From Planctopirus ephydatiae (GTDB taxonomy: Bacteria > Planctomycetota > Planctomycetia > Planctomycetales > Planctomycetaceae): a DNA stretch of 64,000 bases. The notes under the pieces were generated by a model. It did no database searches, was not told the DNA's origin, and was given only the letters and a program-made list of their open reading frames with translations. Position numbers and translations under genes: made by a program. Within the stretch, counting starts at the first letter, position 1; every line of letters begins with the position of its first letter. The stretch covers positions 4,684,001 through 4,748,000 of the forward strand of contig NZ_CP036299.1 of the NCBI RefSeq assembly GCF_007752345.1. Direction: 5' to 3'. Shown here piece by piece: positions 54,419 through 62,731 of the stretch.

Positions 54419-57400
54419 ATGCGTCGAGATCCAACTTCCAAAAACCGTACGGCCAATGAAGTGAATCCGCGCGATCTGTTTTCCAATCTTGAACCCGAGC
54501 CACAAACACAGCTCCCACCTGTCATCACTCCTTTGCCCAAAGACTCTCAAATAGCGGAACCATCACAAGCAGCCGTGAATTCTTTAAGCACAGAGACCAC
54601 CAAGGACACCGCTGTTCCCACAAAACTCCGGGAACGCGCCTGGCTGATCGATGTGTTCGGCGTCATGTTCCAGGTCTTCCATGCCATCCCGCCGATGACT
54701 AGCCCTGCTGGTCAGCCAACCAATGCGGTGTTTGGCTTTTGCCGTGATCTCTTATGGCTCATTGAGAAGCAGAAACCCACCTGGCTCATCTGCGCCATGG
54801 ATAGCCCGGGCCCCGGGATTCGCGAATCGTGGTATCCGGAATACAAGGCAAATCGTACCGAGATGCCCGAAGATCTCCGACCACAAATTCCTCTCTTGAA
54901 AGAGGTTTTCGAAGCCTTTGGACTACCCATCATTCAGCAGGATGGCTGGGAAGCTGACGACGTACTCGCTTCGCTGGCTGCACAATTTGCCAGGCACGGA
55001 ACAGATGTCGCCATTGTCACTAATGACAAAGACGCCCGCCAACTCCTGACGCCGCAAATTCAGATCTATAACCTCAGGAAAATGACCTGGTTTAACGAAG
55101 CCTCTTTGCTCGAAGAGTGGGGCATCAGGCCTGATCAGGTAGTGGACTTTCAAGGACTGGTCGGGGATGCCGTCGATAACGTACCCGGTGTGCCGCTGGT
55201 CGGGCCCAAAAAGGCAGCGGCTCTCTTGCAGCAGTTTGAAACTTTGGAAGGGGTTCTGGCCCATGCCGATCAGGCCCCGGGTGCCAAGCTGAAAGAAAAC
55301 CTCAAAAACTTTGCGGAACAAGCCCGGCTCAGCCAGAAACTTGTGCGGCTCAACACAGAACTCCAGTTAGATTTTGACCCGGAAGCAGGCCGACATTTCC
55401 GTCCCGATGTGGAAAAGCTGCAGGCACTGTTCCGGCGCTTAGGCTTCCGCAAACTGGTCGATGAAGCCGCAAGAGTCCTGGGACAGGTACCGCGCTCAAC
55501 AGTGGGCACAACTCAAAATTCGGCGACCACTCTACCATCGCTGAATGATGGGAATCCTGCTGAGAATTCACTCTTTTCAGAGCCTCAAAACAACACTGTG
55601 GTAACAGTACAGTCTTTACAAAGGCTGGAGCGAACATGGGAAATGGTGAATACTCCGGAAGGTCTCGCAGCGCTCTCCCGGCAATTGCCATTGCTCACGC
55701 AAATCTGTATCGATCTGGAAACAACCGGGCTCGACCCATTGCGCGATGAAATTGTTGGCTGGGCCATAGCCTGGGCGGCCCAGCATGGCCAGCTAGCCAG
55801 GGCAGTTTATCTACCTGTCCTGGGGCCTCCAGGATGCGTGCTGCTTGATGGAAAAGCAGTCGTTCAAACGCTCAAGCCCATTCTCGAGAATCCTCAATGC
55901 CAATTGATCAATCAGAATGTGAAGTTTGACCTGCTGGCCATGCGCAAGGTGGGAATTCGACCCGCCACCATAGGTCTTGATACCATGGTCGGTGACTATC
56001 TGCTCGATGCGGGTGCGCGTTCGCATAACTTGGAAGTGCTGGGGCAAAAGTATCTCTCTGCTGTCACGATTCCTATCTCAGATCTGCTGGGAAGTGGCAA
56101 AAACCAGAAGACGATGGATCAGATCGAGATCGAGCGCGTCGCCGAGTATGCCACCGAAGATGCTGAACTGGTCGTGCGCATGACACCCATGATTGAAGCA
56201 CAACTCCGCGAGGCCGGGCTTTGGAAGCTGTACGATGAAGTTGAAAAGCCTCTGATTCCGGTACTGGCCGATATGGAGTTCAAAGGCATCAAGGTCGATG
56301 TGCCCGAACTCGAACGGCAAAGCCAGGAGCTGTCGATCACGCTGGCCCGGTTGATGTCCGAAATTCACGAACTGGCGGGCCGGGAGTTCAATATCGATTC
56401 CCCTCTGCAATTACGAAAAATCCTTTTTGATGAACTGAAACTGCCAGTTCAGAAGAAAACCAAGACGGGTCCCAGCACCGATCAGGAAGTGCTCGAACTA
56501 CTGGCCCCCTTGCATCCTTTGCCTGCGAAAATTACCGAGCACAGGCATCTGACCAAGCTCAAAGGGACATACCTTGACGCCTTGCCACTTCTGGTTCACC
56601 CGCAGTCGGGGCGTATTCACACCTCGTTCAATCAGGTGGTGGCTGCGACTGGCCGGTTAAGTTCCAGCGACCCGAATCTGCAGAACATTCCGATTCGTAC
56701 ACCAGAAGGAAGCCGCATTCGTCGAGCCTTTGTTTCGCGCGACCCGGAGTGGCGACTTGTCTGTGCCGATTACTCGCAGATCGAACTGCGCATGCTGGCC
56801 CATTTCAGCCAGGATCCGGCACTGGTTTCCGCTTTTGAACATGGTGAAGACATCCATCGCCTCGTGGCGGCTCAAGTGCATCAGGTGGCTCTGGAAGATG
56901 TCACCAGTGACATGCGCCGCATTGCGAAAGCCGTCAATTTCGGCGTGATGTATGGCCAGAGCCCTTATGGTCTCAGTGCCGCACTCGGAATTAGCCGAGA
57001 AGCCGCCACGACATTTATTGATGAGTATTTTACGAGGTATGCAGGTGTCACGACCTTTATGGAAAACGTGCTCGATGAATGCCTGGCAACTGGTTATGCA
57101 CGGACAATCCTTGGTCGCCGCCGGCCCATTGAAGGGGTACGCGGCCCCCGTGAACGCAATCGAAATCGGAACATGGCCGAACGCACGGGAATCAACACTG
57201 TGATTCAAGGGTCGGCTGCGGATCTGATCAAAATGGCGATGATTCGAGTTCATCATCGGCTCGAACGCGAGAATCATCCGGGGCAACTTCTGTTACAGAT
57301 TCATGATGAACTCGTTCTCGAAGCTCCTGCTCATCTGGCAGAAGAGTTGGGTGCCCTCGTCCGTGAAGAAATGACAAAGGCCTTACCTTTGGATGTCCCA

Positions 57401-57448
57401 CTGGAAGTGGATGTGGCAATTGGTACCAACTGGCTCGACACTCAATAA
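54419..57448 (+). CDS. polA: DNA polymerase I
   Basis: A polymerase with all three activities. The 5'-3' exonuclease (~70-360) has WEADDVLASLAAQFA, NDKDARQLL and GDAVDNVPGVPLVGPKKA. The proofreading exonuclease (~420-600) keeps its DEDD residues: CIDLETTGLD, NQNVKFDLLAM and YATEDAELVV. The polymerase domain has motif A DYSQIELRMLAHFSQD (~783), motif B RRIAKAVNFGVMYGQSPYGL and motif C QIHDELVLEA (~961). About 65 extra residues precede the nuclease, Pro/Glu-rich and likely disordered. The start is uncertain: ATG 54419 is chosen, while GTG 54284 and several ATGs between have no better ribosome site. The stop codon lies inside an 18-base palindrome (57442-57459). Confidence 0.95.
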   Translation: MRRDPTSKNRTANEVNPRDLFSNLEPEPQTQLPPVITPLPKDSQIAEPSQAAVNSLSTETTKDTAVPTKLRERAWLIDVFGVMFQVFHAIPPMTSPAGQPTNAVFGFCRDLLWLIEKQKPTWLICAMDSPGPGIRESWYPEYKANRTEMPEDLRPQIPLLKEVFEAFGLPIIQQDGWEADDVLASLAAQFARHGTDVAIVTNDKDARQLLTPQIQIYNLRKMTWFNEASLLEEWGIRPDQVVDFQGLVGDAVDNVPGVPLVGPKKAAALLQQFETLEGVLAHADQAPGAKLKENLKNFAEQARLSQKLVRLNTELQLDFDPEAGRHFRPDVEKLQALFRRLGFRKLVDEAARVLGQVPRSTVGTTQNSATTLPSLNDGNPAENSLFSEPQNNTVVTVQSLQRLERTWEMVNTPEGLAALSRQLPLLTQICIDLETTGLDPLRDEIVGWAIAWAAQHGQLARAVYLPVLGPPGCVLLDGKAVVQTLKPILENPQCQLINQNVKFDLLAMRKVGIRPATIGLDTMVGDYLLDAGARSHNLEVLGQKYLSAVTIPISDLLGSGKNQKTMDQIEIERVAEYATEDAELVVRMTPMIEAQLREAGLWKLYDEVEKPLIPVLADMEFKGIKVDVPELERQSQELSITLARLMSEIHELAGREFNIDSPLQLRKILFDELKLPVQKKTKTGPSTDQEVLELLAPLHPLPAKITEHRHLTKLKGTYLDALPLLVHPQSGRIHTSFNQVVAATGRLSSSDPNLQNIPIRTPEGSRIRRAFVSRDPEWRLVCADYSQIELRMLAHFSQDPALVSAFEHGEDIHRLVAAQVHQVALEDVTSDMRRIAKAVNFGVMYGQSPYGLSAALGISREAATTFIDEYFTRYAGVTTFMENVLDECLATGYARTILGRRRPIEGVRGPRERNRNRNMAERTGINTVIQGSAADLIKMAMIRVHHRLERENHPGQLLLQIHDELVLEAPAHLAEELGALVREEMTKALPLDVPLEVDVAIGTNWLDTQ

Positions 57449-57677
57449 ACATTTATTGAAATCTTTAAGGGACAGCTCCCTTCCGGCATTCGTTGATAAA
57501 TTCAATCGGAATTCTCGACAAAACCTTTCGATGGAGTGGTTCATCGGGTAGCGTGTTCCGCATGGTGATCGTAAGAACTTCTTCGCGAGTTCTCTTGTCG
57601 AACATCTGCCTGTCAAACTTTCTACCGAATCGTGATTTGAAGATCTGTTGACGATCAAGCGAGATACGAAAGGCTTC

Positions 57678-59585
57678 ATGAACCAGCCGATCCATCGACC
57701 AGTTCGTTTGTTTCCTTTGCGGGCAGCATTGATGACTCGTCGCTGCTCGTTATGGATCGGGCAATCTTTCGCCATCAGCCGGCCGCTCCTCACGAAAGTT
57801 CTGCTCATCGCCACCTGCGTGCTGGCTGCGCAATCGGCCTACGCTATTGACCTCGAATCTTCCAAATGGGGGCTCAGCGGAAATGTCGCCAAGCGGCAAT
57901 TCAACCTGCTTTCGCTGGTGCTGCGTAATAACAGTCCTGAGGCGTACGATGGCTATGTACGCGTGAGAAAGTACATCGGCCCCTCTCCTGTCGATGTCTC
58001 CTATGTAGAGCCGGTATTTCTCAGCCCGTATTCCGAGAGAATCGTGCAGTTGTATGTCTATGCAGGTGAATGGAACGAGACCTGGCAACTGACAATTGCC
58101 GATCAGCCAGGTTCGATCACACTTCCATCACCAGCTCCTGCTCCTCCAGGTGTGGTTCATCTGGTCGGGAACCCGGCCTTGAGCCAGACATTGAATGGGA
58201 TTCCTAAGGTTGCCGATACCTATTTCCCGGTCTCAACCGCCGGTCTGAATGATGTCTCCCATATCCTGCTGGATCATCAACCCAACTGGGAAGAAGCACG
58301 AGCCCGGACTTTGCTAGACTGGATTGCTTTAGGTGGAGAACTGCATCTCATTCCCGGCAGTTCGGGTTCGTTACCCACATTGACTGGCCCTCTGGCGGTC
58401 CTCAATGCACCGCTCGACAGCCAGCGGATTCAGGCAGGCAAAATAGTAAAACATCAGAACAGCTTTACCAAACTCAATACTGAGCAGATTTTCGCGCAGA
58501 TTGGCCGCAAGAACCCGACTCCCGATAACCCCAATAACTATTACAACACCATCGACTACGAAGGTGGCGAATACTATAGCCGAGGATTCTTCAGCACACT
58601 CAAAGAGATCAGTGAGCCCAAGCATTTATGGCCTCTGATTCACTTACTCTCACTGGGATATATTGCGCTGGTCTTTCCCGGCGCCTGGCTGCTCGGGCTG
58701 AAGTGGAAGAGTTATCAGATCACATTTGCCGTCACTCTGGGGGCTGTGGTGATTTTTGGCGGGCTCTTTCAATTTCTGGGGCAGCGCGGTTATGGCGAAA
58801 AAACCCAGATCAACAGCGTGGCGATCTTAAGACCCGTGGCCGATAACGCCTGGGCAGTCGAAGGCTGGGGCAGTATGTTCGTGACCTCCAGCGGTCAAAG
58901 ATCAATTCGCCATCAGGGAACCGGCTTGTCTTATGCCACCTGTCAGTCTCAGGAAGCTGTCCAGGGAGTTGTTCGCAGCGGTACCGATGGTTCGATGAAT
59001 GTGAACTTTCCGCCCTATTCTCACCGGGAGTTTTCATACCGGCAGAGAATTCTTCAGCCAGTTCCTCAAGTGCAATGGCTACAGCTCAATGTGAATCAGG
59101 ACGTGTCGCCACCCGAATTGGTTTCGGGTGACTTGCTTGTCAGTGGGAAATTCCCCACGACACCCGGCAGTGCCTTTCTCGTGAGTGGCAAAGAGGTGAG
59201 GTCACTCATCCCTGTGAATGCTCCGGCGGATGCGAAAGCTGATTCTCCCACCACGGCAGGCGCCCAGGTGTGGAATGTCCGTGAAAAGCGGGGAGAACTG
59301 GCTGCGTTTCTCGGCGGCGACTATGGCACGCCATTTCCTTTTGCGAATCAATCATCCCGAAAAATGGATCGGGAACAGATTCTGGAGAAACTCAAGCCAT
59401 TGCTGACCGTTCGAGCGGCCAACATATCTGAAAAATCATCGGACGGAATCATGGCTCTCCCCGCAGGTAAAGCTTACGCGATCTTCTTCGCTGACCCACC
59501 ACCCGAACTAGAGCTGAAATCCAGCGATGGAATCCTCCAGCGAGGCTGGGCGGCTTACGTGCTGCCAGTTCCGCTGGAGCGATAG
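57678..59585 (+). CDS. Membrane/exported protein of an ABC-2 locus, function unknown
   Basis: 635 residues. A signal or anchor lies at ~30-56 (LLTKVLLIATCVLAAQSAYA). A beta-rich exported domain is followed at ~158-240 by a Rossmann-like fold (GVVHLVGNPALSQ, then HILLDHQPNWEEARARTLL, then DWIALGGELHLIPGSSG) resembling the amidotransferase-like domains seen beside ABC exporters. Two membrane segments lie at ~317-365 (IHLLSLGYIALVFPGAWLLG, FAVTLGAVVIFGGLFQFLG). A long exported C-terminal part follows. AAAGG five bases before ATG 57678 marks the start. The ABC ATPase begins 89 bases downstream, and the order recalls Gld-type ABC-2 sets. It may deliver a substrate or sense assembly. Confidence 0.8.
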   Translation: MNQPIHRPVRLFPLRAALMTRRCSLWIGQSFAISRPLLTKVLLIATCVLAAQSAYAIDLESSKWGLSGNVAKRQFNLLSLVLRNNSPEAYDGYVRVRKYIGPSPVDVSYVEPVFLSPYSERIVQLYVYAGEWNETWQLTIADQPGSITLPSPAPAPPGVVHLVGNPALSQTLNGIPKVADTYFPVSTAGLNDVSHILLDHQPNWEEARARTLLDWIALGGELHLIPGSSGSLPTLTGPLAVLNAPLDSQRIQAGKIVKHQNSFTKLNTEQIFAQIGRKNPTPDNPNNYYNTIDYEGGEYYSRGFFSTLKEISEPKHLWPLIHLLSLGYIALVFPGAWLLGLKWKSYQITFAVTLGAVVIFGGLFQFLGQRGYGEKTQINSVAILRPVADNAWAVEGWGSMFVTSSGQRSIRHQGTGLSYATCQSQEAVQGVVRSGTDGSMNVNFPPYSHREFSYRQRILQPVPQVQWLQLNVNQDVSPPELVSGDLLVSGKFPTTPGSAFLVSGKEVRSLIPVNAPADAKADSPTTAGAQVWNVREKRGELAAFLGGDYGTPFPFANQSSRKMDREQILEKLKPLLTVRAANISEKSSDGIMALPAGKAYAIFFADPPPELELKSSDGILQRGWAAYVLPVPLER

Positions 59586-59674
59586 ATTTTCCAAGCGACG
59601 GACCCGCACAGAATACGACAACACTTTTAGCCCCATCCATGACGTTTTGAATCCATACGTCGCCGAGGAATTTT

Positions 59675-60766
59675 ATGAATCACATGTCGGATGATGAAGC
59701 TCAGGCGGCCCCTCCTGATCAAGTCCAGCAGCCGACTCCACTGGACAATGAAGACTTTGAAAAAGCGGCGTCTTCTCCCGCTGGTGCTGCTGATGAGGCG
59801 TCAGATCAGATTGCCTGGGCCGATCCCAACCATGCGATCTCCCTGCACAACGTCACGCATCGTTATCAGGGAAAGAAGGCTCTGGATCGCGTCTCATTTG
59901 TCGTTGAAAAAGGAGCGCTGCATGGGTTCGTCGGGCCCAATGGAGCGGGTAAGACCACTTCGCTGAAGCTGGTCTGCACGTTATTGCAGCCACAAGCCGG
60001 GCGCGTGCGCGTCTTTGGCGAAGATGTCGTCGATAACATTCGTAAAGTCCGCACGATGATCGGCTTCATGCCCGATCACTTCAGCACCTACCGGCAGATG
60101 ACTGTCAACGAATATCTCGATTTCTTTGCCGCGGCTTATGGGTTGCCACCAGCCCGCCGTATCGAAGTGATCGAGCAGGTGCTGTCGCTGGTGGATATGA
60201 ACCATCGCCAGAACGATCTGATCAGCGGGCTTTCGCGCGGGATGCAGCAACGCGTGGGGCTGGCTCGAGTTTTGGTCAATGATCCGGAACTTTTACTGCT
60301 CGATGAACCGGCTTCAGGGCTGGATCCCCGGGCACGTATTGAGTTGATGGATATTTTGAGAGCCCTGCGGAGCATGGGCAAAACGATCTTCATCAGCTCG
60401 CATATTCTTTCGGAACTGGCGGAACTGTGTGATGCCGTCACGATCATCGACCGGGGAGAAATTCGCTTTTCAGGCCGCATTGGTGATCTGCTGACCAATC
60501 CCCAAAATCGCCACACATTGCGATTTGAGTTTGCGCCTGGATCCGCCGACATGCGTGAGGCGCTGGCTCAGATCGAAGGGGTTGTTTCGGCGGAAAAATC
60601 GGGCGAAGGGGCCGGCTATCGCGTCGAGTTTGATCCTGCCCGGCTCGATGCCAATCAACTCGTCGTGCGCGTCGCTTCTCTGGGTGTCCCGCTGGTCAGC
60701 TTCAGTGAAGATCGGCGACAACTCAACGAAGCCTTCATGGATCTGACAACGGCTGGTGTTCGATAA
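59675..60766 (+). CDS. ABC transporter ATP-binding protein (ABC-2 export type)
   Basis: 363 residues. After an acidic extension of about 45 residues comes the nucleotide-binding domain: Walker A GPNGAGKT (~87-94), Q-loop region MIGFMPDHFSTYRQMTV, signature LSRGMQQRVGLARVL (~185), Walker B LLLLDEPASGLDPRA (~206) and the H-loop ISSHILSELAEL. The C-terminal ~90 residues form a small regulatory domain (SADMREALAQIEGVVSAEKS). GAGGA precedes ATG 59675. It powers the permease encoded 67 bases downstream. The exported substrate is unknown. Confidence 0.94.
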   Translation: MNHMSDDEAQAAPPDQVQQPTPLDNEDFEKAASSPAGAADEASDQIAWADPNHAISLHNVTHRYQGKKALDRVSFVVEKGALHGFVGPNGAGKTTSLKLVCTLLQPQAGRVRVFGEDVVDNIRKVRTMIGFMPDHFSTYRQMTVNEYLDFFAAAYGLPPARRIEVIEQVLSLVDMNHRQNDLISGLSRGMQQRVGLARVLVNDPELLLLDEPASGLDPRARIELMDILRALRSMGKTIFISSHILSELAELCDAVTIIDRGEIRFSGRIGDLLTNPQNRHTLRFEFAPGSADMREALAQIEGVVSAEKSGEGAGYRVEFDPARLDANQLVVRVASLGVPLVSFSEDRRQLNEAFMDLTTAGVR

Positions 60767-60833
60767 CGATATCTGTTGGAAGTGATTGAAATCATTTCGC
60801 CTTGTTCGAAAGACCTGGGGAGTCGAATCACAG

Positions 60834-62519
60834 ATGTATCACGGGATTGCTGCACTCCTGGGTCGTTCGATGAAACTCGACGCCCGGCAACTGCCACCAA
60901 ATCTTTTTCGACTGGGATTTGTGCTGGCTCTGTACGGTGCATTACTGATTGCACAGCTCGAAGCAGGGAGCTTTGGTGCTCCCGGGCTGAGGTTCTTTCA
61001 GAATATCGCCTGGTTGAATTTTCTGGTGATTCTCTTCTCGGGAGTGACTTACTTCTCGACAGCCATTACTGAAGAGAAAGAAGAGGCCACTCTGGGCCTC
61101 TTGCGCATGGCCGGGATCAGTCCGATTGGAATTCTGCTGGGCAAATCGACAAGCCGACTGATCAGCGCTCTGATTCTGTTGACGATTCAAGTTCCCTTTA
61201 CACTCTTGGCAATCACGCTGGGTGGGGCAACTCTCGACCAGATTCTGGCGGCGTATGTGGCTCTAGGTGCCTTTATTATCTTTCTCGCCAATGCGGGCCT
61301 GTTTTCTTCGGTCATCTGTGCTCGTGGTGGAACAGCCGCTGCTCTGACCTGCTTCTGGGTTGGTCTCTACTTCATCATGCCCTGGTTCGCTTTTTACATT
61401 TCGTCAGAGATTCGTACTGCGCGTGGCCCGACAACAACCATCTCGAACTGGGTGGTCGCCACCAGCGATCTGCTGCAACAGACTTCCGTGGCGAGTGAAC
61501 TCAGCCAGATTGTCTCTTCGGGCTATGGCGATCTGAGTGATGTTCTCCCTGTGGATGAGGATGGGCAACCGATTTCCTCCTGGTCGTGGGCCGTCTGGCA
61601 GATTCGCTTCAAAATGCTGGCCACAACACAGGTCATTTCGAACATCATTGGTGGTTTACTCTTCTTTGCGATTTCGTGGATTCTCTTTGACCGGCTGACA
61701 CGTTACGAACGTCCCGGCTTTGTCGCCGAACGCAATCTGTTCATGCCGATAAAAATCGGTCGTGCTCAGCGGTCTCCACTGGGGCAGGCCTGGCAGAACC
61801 CGCTCATCTGGAAAGACTTTTACTTTGTGGCGGGCGGGCCACGATGGCTCTTTTTTCGACAGTTGCTGATCTGGATTGTGGTGATTGTCCTGTATTTCTG
61901 GATGTCCTTTGCCGGTGCTTTCGGGAGCGGCAGTTACTTCGAACTCGACCAGTTGTTCGCTATCGCGCTGACGATTTTCATTCTTGTCCTGATTATCGAA
62001 GCCTCGATTTACAGCTCTCGCATCTTCCAGACCGAACTGCAGAACCAGACGCTTTCGGCATTGCTCATGCTCCCCTGCTCCGTAGCATACCTCGGTTATT
62101 CGAAAGCGGTGGGTTGCCTGCTGGGACTGGTTCCCACGTTCATCTCGATTTTCTTTGCCTGGGTGGGAATTCTCGCATCCTCGGCGTACGTCGATCGCAC
62201 ACTCGAATTGACATTTGAAGTCCTTGGTCAGCCGATTGTCTGGTGTGGGGTGACGTTGGTGGTGATCTTCCTGAATCTCGTCACCACGCTTTCACTCTTC
62301 CTCAAATGGGGAGCTCTCCCGTTGAGTTTTGTCATCGTCTTTTTTGGCAGCAGTTGCTGTCCTCTGACATACATTCTCATGGCCTTTGCCGGTGCTGCCA
62401 ACGACCCGCTGGGTGCCTCGGCAGGGATTCTGATCAACATCATGGCCATGGCGCTGATCAGTCTGGTCTTCCATGGCGTCATCGCTTCGCGTCTGCAGGC
62501 CCTGGGCAGCAAACTTTAA
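60834..62519 (+). CDS. ABC-2-type transporter permease
   Basis: 561 residues with about ten to twelve hydrophobic segments (LFRLGFVLALYGALLIAQL, VILFSGVTYFSTAI, LILLTIQVPFTLLAIT, AFIIFLANAGLFSSVI, and further ones to ALISLVFHGVIA). The early EEKEEATLGLLRMAGISPIG motif is the coupling helix region typical of ABC-2 permeases that pair with an ATPase. Two repeated halves are likely (a second EASIYSSRIFQTELQNQTLS motif lies at ~400). ATG 60834 has GGGGAG upstream; TTG 60786 is an alternative. It completes the three-gene export locus. A REP-like element follows. Confidence 0.9.
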   Translation: MYHGIAALLGRSMKLDARQLPPNLFRLGFVLALYGALLIAQLEAGSFGAPGLRFFQNIAWLNFLVILFSGVTYFSTAITEEKEEATLGLLRMAGISPIGILLGKSTSRLISALILLTIQVPFTLLAITLGGATLDQILAAYVALGAFIIFLANAGLFSSVICARGGTAAALTCFWVGLYFIMPWFAFYISSEIRTARGPTTTISNWVVATSDLLQQTSVASELSQIVSSGYGDLSDVLPVDEDGQPISSWSWAVWQIRFKMLATTQVISNIIGGLLFFAISWILFDRLTRYERPGFVAERNLFMPIKIGRAQRSPLGQAWQNPLIWKDFYFVAGGPRWLFFRQLLIWIVVIVLYFWMSFAGAFGSGSYFELDQLFAIALTIFILVLIIEASIYSSRIFQTELQNQTLSALLMLPCSVAYLGYSKAVGCLLGLVPTFISIFFAWVGILASSAYVDRTLELTFEVLGQPIVWCGVTLVVIFLNLVTTLSLFLKWGALPLSFVIVFFGSSCCPLTYILMAFAGAANDPLGASAGILINIMAMALISLVFHGVIASRLQALGSKL

Positions 62520-62527
62520 TCTCTCCG

Positions 62528-62581
62528 TGTGCCATGCTTTTTGTGCTGTGTGCCATGCTTGCGGCTCTGCGCAAGCATGTT
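62528..62581. repeat. REP-like intergenic palindrome, copy 6 (with a duplicated left arm)
   Basis: TGTGCCATGCTTTTTGTGC (62528-62546), then TGTGTGCCATGCTTGCGGC and TCTGCGCAAGCATGTT. The arms CATGCTTGCG and CGCAAGCATG pair perfectly. The partial first unit mirrors the doubled structure of copy 1 at 22601. It lies just after the ABC-2 permease. Confidence 0.75.
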
Positions 62582-62731
62582 CTGCGACTTTTCGCCCGCC
62601 ATTTCCAATTGTGATTCCTCCCAGAACTGTTCGAACCAGGTACTTCGATCTCGTTTCGGCTATACTGCACGAGTGCCCAGTTCTTGTCCGGGTTCAATGC
62701 TGATTCCTTCCTGCAGTGACGTTTTCAACCC

